Origin: Microcaldota archaeon
GTDB taxonomy: Archaea > Micrarchaeota > Micrarchaeia > Micrarchaeales > CABMGC01
NCBI GenBank assembly: GCA_030040265.1
Contig: JASHUB010000060.1
Coordinates: 1 to 10,404, forward strand
Direction: 5' to 3'
Length of the DNA: 10,404 bases
The notes beneath the pieces are model-generated. The model ran no database searches. It worked only from the letters and a program-made list of their open reading frames with translations, and was not told where the DNA came from. A program made the position numbers and the translations under genes. Below are positions 6,119 through 10,404 of this stretch, piece after piece. Every line of letters starts with the position of its first letter. Positions within the stretch are counted from its first letter, which is position 1.

Positions 6119-6892
6119 ATGGCGGAAGTTGCGATAATAGGGGGAAGCGGGCTCTACAGCATACTAGAAGGCGCGACAGAGGAAGAGGTCGACACCAAGT
6201 ACGGCAGGCCGAGCGGGCCGATAGCAGTGGGCAAGGTGGGGGGCATCGAGGTCGCGTTCCTGAACAGGCACGGGAAGGCGCACACGCTTCCGCCGCACAA
6301 AGTTCCGTACATCGCGAACATAGAGGCGCTCGCGTCGCTCGGAGTCAAGTGGATAATCACATCGAACGCGGTCGGCTCGCTTGACATCGGTTACAAGCCG
6401 GGAGACATGGTCCTGTTCGACCAGTTCGTGAACATGACTCATGGGCGTAGGGACACATTCTTCGATGGCCCGGAGGTCGTGCATACGAGCGTCTCCGACC
6501 CGTACTGCAGCACGCTCTCGGACATCGCGGCGCGAAAGGCGGACGAGCTCGGCTACAACTGCCACAAGCGTGGCACTGTCGTGGTGGTGAACGGACCGAG
6601 ATTCTCATCAAAGGCGGAGTCTGCGATGTTCATCAGGCAGGGGTTCCAGACGATAAACATGACCGCGTATCCGGAGGTGGTGCTGGCGCGCGAGAAGAAG
6701 ATACATTTCCTCGGAGTGGGCCTTGTTACTGATTACGACAACGGCGTGCACCTCCCTCACGAGGCCGAGCCGGTGACTTTCGATGAGGTCAAGCGCATCT
6801 TCGACATGAACGTCGAGAAGGTGAAGAGGCTCATCCTCGAGACCATACCTGAGATAAAAGCCCAGACGCTTTCGTGCGTCTGTGAAAAGTGA
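6119..6892 (+). CDS. mtnP: S-methyl-5'-thioadenosine phosphorylase
   Basis: This enzyme splits methylthioadenosine, the by-product of polyamine and other AdoMet reactions, with phosphate to give adenine and methylthioribose-1-phosphate. The 257 residues match the PNP/MTAP family along their length: GGSGLY at 8-13, NRHGKAHTLPPH at 49-60 for phosphate binding, SNAVGS at 82-87, DQFVNMTHGR at 101-110, NGPRFSSKAE at 158-167, NMTAYPEVVLARE at 180-192 and TDYD at 204-207. Asp residues in TDYD are where adenine-using members differ from the Asn of 6-oxopurine PNPs, so methylthioadenosine is the likeliest substrate; methylthioinosine or another nucleoside is not excluded. The protein is slightly short at the C-terminus and ends with an unusual Cys pair (CVC). 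The start ATG follows the Nudix stop by 4 bases, with GGAGTGAG overlapping that stop as Shine-Dalgarno. Confidence 0.92.
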   Translation: MAEVAIIGGSGLYSILEGATEEEVDTKYGRPSGPIAVGKVGGIEVAFLNRHGKAHTLPPHKVPYIANIEALASLGVKWIITSNAVGSLDIGYKPGDMVLFDQFVNMTHGRRDTFFDGPEVVHTSVSDPYCSTLSDIAARKADELGYNCHKRGTVVVVNGPRFSSKAESAMFIRQGFQTINMTAYPEVVLAREKKIHFLGVGLVTDYDNGVHLPHEAEPVTFDEVKRIFDMNVEKVKRLILETIPEIKAQTLSCVCEK

Positions 6893-6902
6893 CTTACAGC
6901 AA

Positions 6903-6914
6903 TACTTAAATACC
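6903..6914 (+). promoter_or_regulatory. Promoter for the GHMP kinase gene
   Basis: TACTTAAATACC contains a TATA box (TTAAATA). A start about 25-27 bases downstream falls around 6935-6940, only a few bases before the GTG at 6944, so the message is nearly leaderless. No convincing Shine-Dalgarno is present, which agrees with that reading. Confidence 0.5.
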
Positions 6915-6943
6915 ATATCGCGATAACTTCTGAGTGTGGTTTC

Positions 6944-8041
6944 GTGGCAGTAAAACAGATCATCAGGTCAACCGCTCCATGGAGGGTAAGCCTCGGAAGC
7001 GCGCTCGATGTCAACAAGGCGATAAAGCACCCCGATGCGCAGTGGGGGCTAGGCGTCGCTTTCACTTTGGGTTCGCACGGCGCGGACTTCACAGTCTATC
7101 CTAAGAGCGAGGGCAAAGTGCTAGTCTACTACGGAAAGACAGAGGAGGAAGTCTCGCGCGCCACAGAAGTGAGGCACGAGATCATAAGGGAAGCACTTAA
7201 GATAAAGGGCATAGACACCGGGATCGAGGTCCATTGCCACGTGACAATACCATCGAGCAAGGGGACCGGGCTATCATCCAGCACGGCATTCGGCGCGGGA
7301 CTGCTGGTCGGGTTCGACATGTTCGTCAACGGCGCAGAGCACATCTACACGAAGGAGCAGCTGTACAAAGATACGAGGGAACTCGAGCGCAGGCTTCTTC
7401 TTGCGCAGGCGCTCAGGGCGTCGAAGGACGGGAGGGTCGACGTCGCCGCAGAGGAGGGCAAGCTGGGCCAACAGGATCCCGCAGCGATAATCTGGGGCGG
7501 CCTTGTGGAGATGAAGTTCTACGCCGACGAGCGCGTGCCAGAGGTCAGGAAGAAGGAGCTTACGAGCGAGGAGGGCCAGAGGCTCAGCGACTCGTTGATA
7601 CTTGTGCCCACCAACATGGGCAGGCAGTCTTTCGATCCCCTTGGCAGGCTTGCGAGCCAGTCGGGATCGGAGATCCAGAAGCACCTTGCATTGAGGTCGC
7701 ACGTCGAGAACCTCGTGCGCGCGGTTGATGACCGGTCGATACTTGATCCGAACATACTCGGACCGCTGCTCGAGGCCAGCTGGCCGATGAAGAGGGGCAA
7801 CCCTGCGATAGACGGGCTGCACGAAATGATACTAAAGGCAGGGGGACTTGGAGGAAGGCTCGTCGGGGCAGGAGACGGCGGGTTCCTGCTGGAGGCCGTG
7901 CCAGAAGACGCCTCGGTCAGGGAGAAGATACTCGGGCAGCTTGGAGATGCGTACAGCCCAATGGACTTCAACATCGGGCTGGATGGCGCGAGGGCATGGG
8001 TGGAACCGAAGCCTAGATCATATCCTTCAAAGCGCGCCTAA
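6944..8041 (+). CDS. GHMP-family sugar kinase (HddA-like)
   Basis: GHMP kinases phosphorylate small alcohols or sugars with ATP. All three family motifs are in the 365 residues: an N-terminal APWRVSLGSALDV at 11-23, the phosphate-binding loop IPSSKGTGLSSSTAF at 102-116, and GGRLVGAGDGGFLLEAV at 303-319. LGQQDPAAIIWGGL at 174-187 is typical of the branch with D-glycero-D-manno-heptose-7-phosphate kinase (HddA) and fucokinase-like enzymes, so a sugar or sugar phosphate is the likely substrate; mevalonate-type kinases lack this block. Motif 1 has APWRVSLG where HddA proteins usually have APLRISFGGGGTD, so the sugar pocket is probably different and the exact substrate is open. It has its own TATA box but follows the uppP operon in the same direction. 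Its stop overlaps that of the facing aIF2-gamma gene by 4 bases. The start is GTG. Confidence 0.9.
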   Translation: MAVKQIIRSTAPWRVSLGSALDVNKAIKHPDAQWGLGVAFTLGSHGADFTVYPKSEGKVLVYYGKTEEEVSRATEVRHEIIREALKIKGIDTGIEVHCHVTIPSSKGTGLSSSTAFGAGLLVGFDMFVNGAEHIYTKEQLYKDTRELERRLLLAQALRASKDGRVDVAAEEGKLGQQDPAAIIWGGLVEMKFYADERVPEVRKKELTSEEGQRLSDSLILVPTNMGRQSFDPLGRLASQSGSEIQKHLALRSHVENLVRAVDDRSILDPNILGPLLEASWPMKRGNPAIDGLHEMILKAGGLGGRLVGAGDGGFLLEAVPEDASVREKILGQLGDAYSPMDFNIGLDGARAWVEPKPRSYPSKRA

Positions 8042-9246
8042 GCGATGGTGCCGAACCCTGAGAGCTTCCATCTCTGGCTGAAGTTCCTTAGGACGGATAT
8101 CTTCCCGCTCCTGTCTATGCAGGCCGGGTGCTTCAGGTCGACGGATAGCGTGTTCTTCTTTGTGCCTTTCACGAACCCGATCATCGTCCCCGTCCCAATT
8201 CCGAGGATGAGCGGCTCGTTGGGCTTGAACCCCTGTTTGGGCAAGTCTTCGCGGTTGAGCGAGCTGTAAGCGAGATTGACTGTGGAGACGGCAGGAGGAA
8301 GCTTTCCGACATGACCGATGACCTGGCCGACAAGCCCGTCCGCCTTCGTCATCGCCGGGTCCATGTCCGTGCCTATCGCGATGAGGCCGCCGGCTATCGC
8401 GCTCTGGAGCTTCTCAACCCCAGCTGAGAGGCTCTCTATCCTGGTTATGATAGGCTCGTAGACGTCGCGCTTGGTCTTGTCCTTCGAGACGTTTATGCCT
8501 GGGCGTATCTCTATCTCGTCTCCCACTTTGAATGTTCCGCGCACAATCGAGCCTCCGACTACTCCGCCGATCAGGTCCTTTATCTTGGTGCCTGGCCTGT
8601 TCACATCGAACGACCTCGCGACGTACATGAGCGGGTCCGATGCGGTGTCCCTCTTCGGCAGTCCCATCTTGACTATCTCGTCAAGGATGGCGTCGACGTT
8701 TATGTTCTTGTTCGCCATGACCGGCACGATGGGCGCGTTCTCTATCACGCTGCCCTTCAGGAACTGCTTTATCTGGGCGTAGCTCTTCTTCGCCTGCTCC
8801 TTGCCGACTATGTCGATCTTCGTCTGCGCCACTACCGCGCGCTTTATCCCGAGCGCGTTGATTATCATGAGGTGCTCCTTTGTCTGCGCCATCGGCACCG
8901 GCTCTGCCGATGATATCACGAACAGCACCGAATCGATTATGTTGGATCCGGCGATGGCCGTTGCCATGAGCGTCTCGTGGCCCGGGGCGTCGAGCAGCGA
9001 GATCTTCATTACCTGCTCGGGAGGCCTTCCGTCGCCGCACTTCGTCTCGGTCGTGTAGTCGCTGCCGCACTTCCCTATGACAGCGTCTGCGTAGCCGAGC
9101 TTTATCGTCATGCTCCTCTTTACGCTCTCGCTGTGGCGGTCCGTCCACTCATGGGTGATTGCAGCGGTGAGCGTGGTCTTGCCGTGGTCGACGTGACCAA
9201 GCGTGCCTATGTTCTGCTCACTCTGTTTGGACGTCATAAGGATCAA
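8038..9246 (-). CDS. eif2g: Translation initiation factor aIF2, gamma subunit
   Basis: This GTPase is the core of aIF2, which carries initiator Met-tRNA to the small ribosomal subunit. The 402 residues show the G1 loop GHVDHGKT at 17-24, switch 1 with TIKLGYADA at 47-55, G3 DAPGHE at 86-91, an EPVPMAQTKEHL block at 115-126, two beta-barrel domains, and the closing WKLSGFGTI. Several key spots are unusual. G4 is TKID (142-145) instead of NKxD. G5 begins MAN at 177 where the family has SA. The zinc knuckle after switch 1 keeps only Cys60 and Cys70 of the usual four. The overall match still makes aIF2-gamma the clear choice over SelB or EF-Tu. The start is uncertain: TTG at 9246 is 6 bases after AGGAGGAG, while the ATG at 9237 is 15 bases away; the difference is three residues. 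It follows S6e by 3 bases and is surely co-transcribed. Confidence 0.95.
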   Translation of the reverse strand: MILMTSKQSEQNIGTLGHVDHGKTTLTAAITHEWTDRHSESVKRSMTIKLGYADAVIGKCGSDYTTETKCGDGRPPEQVMKISLLDAPGHETLMATAIAGSNIIDSVLFVISSAEPVPMAQTKEHLMIINALGIKRAVVAQTKIDIVGKEQAKKSYAQIKQFLKGSVIENAPIVPVMANKNINVDAILDEIVKMGLPKRDTASDPLMYVARSFDVNRPGTKIKDLIGGVVGGSIVRGTFKVGDEIEIRPGINVSKDKTKRDVYEPIITRIESLSAGVEKLQSAIAGGLIAIGTDMDPAMTKADGLVGQVIGHVGKLPPAVSTVNLAYSSLNREDLPKQGFKPNEPLILGIGTGTMIGFVKGTKKNTLSVDLKHPACIDRSGKISVLRNFSQRWKLSGFGTIA

Positions 9247-9249
9247 GGA

Positions 9250-9639
9250 TTACTCCTCCTTCTTCGCCTTTGGCTTGAACAACTCCTCGAGAGGCTTTGC
9301 GCCGTACTCTGTTATGACAGTGTTTATCTGCTCCGTCTCAGGGCCTATCGCGCTGCCGCGCACCAGCTTCCTGCGCCTGTGCCCGTGCTTCGCTGACCTT
9401 ATGCCGACGCCCTCGCTGATCAGGGGCCTCGCCTTTCTCGTGCCCTCTATCTCCTTTCGCGACGGGGATCCGGTCTTGTCGCTGAGCCCCGTTATCTGGA
9501 GCTTGAACCCTTCCAGTCCGGCGACGAAACCGTCGAGCGTGTCTCCGATCTTCTTGCCTATCAGCTGCGCTTCCCTGTCCTTCGCTACTTCCAGTTGGGA
9601 GGTCTTCCCACTCTTCTTGTCAGAGTAAACTATCTTCAT
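9250..9639 (-). CDS. rps6e: Small-subunit ribosomal protein S6e
   Basis: S6e is a 30S ribosomal protein of archaea and eukaryotes. From the ATG at 9639 the product has 129 residues, the usual archaeal length, and starts MKIVYSDKKSGKTSQLEV, the standard family opening. ITGLSDKTGSPSRKE at about 49-63 corresponds to the S6e signature (usually TGGxDxxGFPM), with three conserved positions changed. GHRRRKLVRGSAIGPE at 86-101 and the ETEQINTVITEYG block are well kept, and the tail is charged (KAKKEE). An ATG at 9672 would add 11 residues but is not supported by the family. A TATA-like CTTAAAG lies about 25 bases before 9639, and GTGAT just before it may act as Shine-Dalgarno. The gene is first in a pair with aIF2-gamma, a common archaeal arrangement. 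Confidence 0.95.
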   Translation of the reverse strand: MKIVYSDKKSGKTSQLEVAKDREAQLIGKKIGDTLDGFVAGLEGFKLQITGLSDKTGSPSRKEIEGTRKARPLISEGVGIRSAKHGHRRRKLVRGSAIGPETEQINTVITEYGAKPLEELFKPKAKKEE

Positions 9640-9660
9640 AGAAATCACTTTAGAAGTCAC

Positions 9661-9668
9661 TTCTTTAA
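9661..9668 (-). promoter_or_regulatory. TATA-like box for the S6e/aIF2-gamma pair
   Basis: On the - strand GCTTAAAGAA (around 9659-9669) lies 22-30 bases before the S6e ATG at 9639, the expected distance for a leaderless archaeal transcript. It overlaps the upstream in-frame ATG at 9672, which argues against that ATG being the start. Confidence 0.35.
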
Positions 9669-9690
9669 GCATCAGTAAACTATTTAGCCG

Positions 9691-10404
9691 TTAGCGATAC
9701 ATGCTCTGGGGCTCCTCCTTGAACCGCTTGATGCGCTCGGCGAGCTCCTTCGGTATCGCGGGCCTTATGTCCTGCATGGCCCGTTCGAAGTCGCCTTTGT
9801 TGACTTCCTCTCTCTTGTTCCTTATGGCGTTCATGCCTGCCTCCCTGCACAGGTTCTCGATCTCCGCGCCGGTGTAGTTCTCGGTAGACTCCGCGAGGTC
9901 TTCGCGCCTTACGTCCTTCGCAAGCGGCATGCGCTTCGTGTGGACCTTGAATATCTCGAGCCTCTCCTCCACCCCAGGCATCGGTATGCTGACTATCTTG
10001 TCGAATCGTCCGGGCCTGAGCAGCGCAGGGTCGATGTCTTCAGGCCTGTTTGTCGCGGCGAGCACGACCACGCTCTTTAGCTCCTGCAGCCCGTCCATCT
10101 CCGTGAGCAGCGTGTCCACTATGCGCTCTGTGACCCTTGACCCGCCGAAGTCCTCGCCTGTCCTGGACCTCGCCACGGAGTCGATCTCGTCTATGAATAT
10201 TATGCACGGGCAGCGAGCCTCGCCTTCCTGAACGTCTCCCTCAGCATCTTCTCGCTCTCGCCGACCCATTTGCTGAGTATCTCTGGGCCTTTTATCGGTA
10301 TGAAGTTCGACTCGCGCTCTGTAGCGACCGCCCTCGCCAGCAGTGTCTTGCCCGTGCCCGGGGGCCCGACAAGCAGGACGCCCTTTATCGGCCTTATGCC
10401 GATC
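9691..10404 (-). CDS. CDC48/VCP-type AAA+ ATPase, C-terminal part, frameshifted
   Basis: CDC48-type ATPases unfold protein substrates by pulling them through a ring. The gene enters from the right edge, so its N-terminal and first ATPase domain lie outside. Visible are Walker A GPPGTGKT (10344-10367), SKWVGESEK (the pore-loop region), Walker B IIFIDEID (10180-10203), sensor-1 AATNRP, the arginine-finger stretch RPGRFD, and a helical C-terminal domain with YTGAEIENLCREAG; this is the pattern of the last ATPase domain. The reading frame is broken: it reads FRKARLAA then hits TAA, while CIIFIDEID continues in another frame. One missing C in the run read as CCC at 10208-10210 explains it (GCC-CCG-TGC expected for A-P-C). 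The downstream frame alone would start at a chance ATG near 10269 and lack Walker A. A sequencing or assembly error is the simplest cause; a true lesion is possible. The stop is 51 bases before the S6e start. Confidence 0.9.
   Translation of the reverse strand, partial: DRHKADKGRPACRAPGHGQDTAGEGGRYRARVELHTDKRPRDTQQMGRREREDAEGDVQEGEARCPCIIFIDEIDSVARSRTGEDFGGSRVTERIVDTLLTEMDGLQELKSVVVLAATNRPEDIDPALLRPGRFDKIVSIPMPGVEERLEIFKVHTKRMPLAKDVRREDLAESTENYTGAEIENLCREAGMNAIRNKREEVNKGDFERAMQDIRPAIPKELAERIKRFKEEPQSMYR

Noticed and set aside
9640..9672. Eleven-residue N-terminal extension of S6e from ATG 9672
   Set aside because: S6e proteins begin at the MKIVYSD-type stretch, and the extension overlaps the likely TATA box.
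10200..10215. Programmed ribosomal frameshift in the ATPase gene
   Set aside because: No slippery heptamer or downstream hairpin was evident, and a missing base in a C-run is simpler.
9691..10269. A separate 192-residue gene starting at 10269
   Set aside because: Its first 20 or so residues are out-of-frame read-through of the conserved AAA+ domain; the real frame runs on from the right edge with one base missing.

Overview
This window looks archaeal. It carries a gene for the gamma subunit of archaeal initiation factor 2 (aIF2-gamma), an S6e ribosomal protein gene in the common archaeal S6e/aIF2-gamma order, and the end of a CDC48/VCP-type AAA+ ATPase. TATA-like boxes lie about 25-30 bases before several starts, and some genes look leaderless or nearly so, while genes inside operons have Shine-Dalgarno-like sequences. 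The aIF2-gamma and S6e proteins are unusually divergent. That would fit a fast-evolving or poorly sampled archaeal lineage (DPANN/Micrarchaeota-like or a Thermoplasmata relative), but this placement is inference.

Left part (1-1690) is visibly AT-richer than the rest; hand counts of single 60-base lines give 24/60 G+C at 241-300 against 41/60 at 7441-7500. It holds the end of an unrecognised, perhaps ParB-like protein, then a 268-base gap with a duplicated inverted-repeat promoter/operator, then a Fic-family AMPylator-type gene. A roughly 57-base imperfect direct repeat follows both the first gene and fic. This part looks like an acquired accessory segment.

Middle (1691-3640) has two unrecognised genes facing each other: a 292-residue protein with a C-terminal coiled coil on the + strand and a Pro/Arg-rich 278-residue protein on the - strand.

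From 3807 to 6892 a tightly spaced + strand operon encodes an UppP/BacA-type polyprenyl-diphosphate phosphatase, two GNAT acetyltransferases, a Nudix hydrolase and a methylthioadenosine phosphorylase. A GHMP-family sugar kinase with its own promoter follows (6944-8041). Lipid-carrier recycling, sugar phosphorylation, acetylation and nucleotide clean-up or salvage suggest a small-molecule and envelope housekeeping set, but no single pathway can be read from it.

The right end (8038-10404) is on the - strand and is core information machinery, in transcription order CDC48-like ATPase, S6e, aIF2-gamma. The ATPase gene enters from the right edge and is broken by an apparent one-base deletion. The aIF2-gamma gene meets the sugar kinase tail to tail with a 4-base overlap. 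The most unusual items are the fic operator array and flanking repeats, the altered GTPase motifs and half-lost zinc knuckle of aIF2-gamma, and the ATPase frameshift. No CRISPR array, rRNA, tRNA or transposase was seen.
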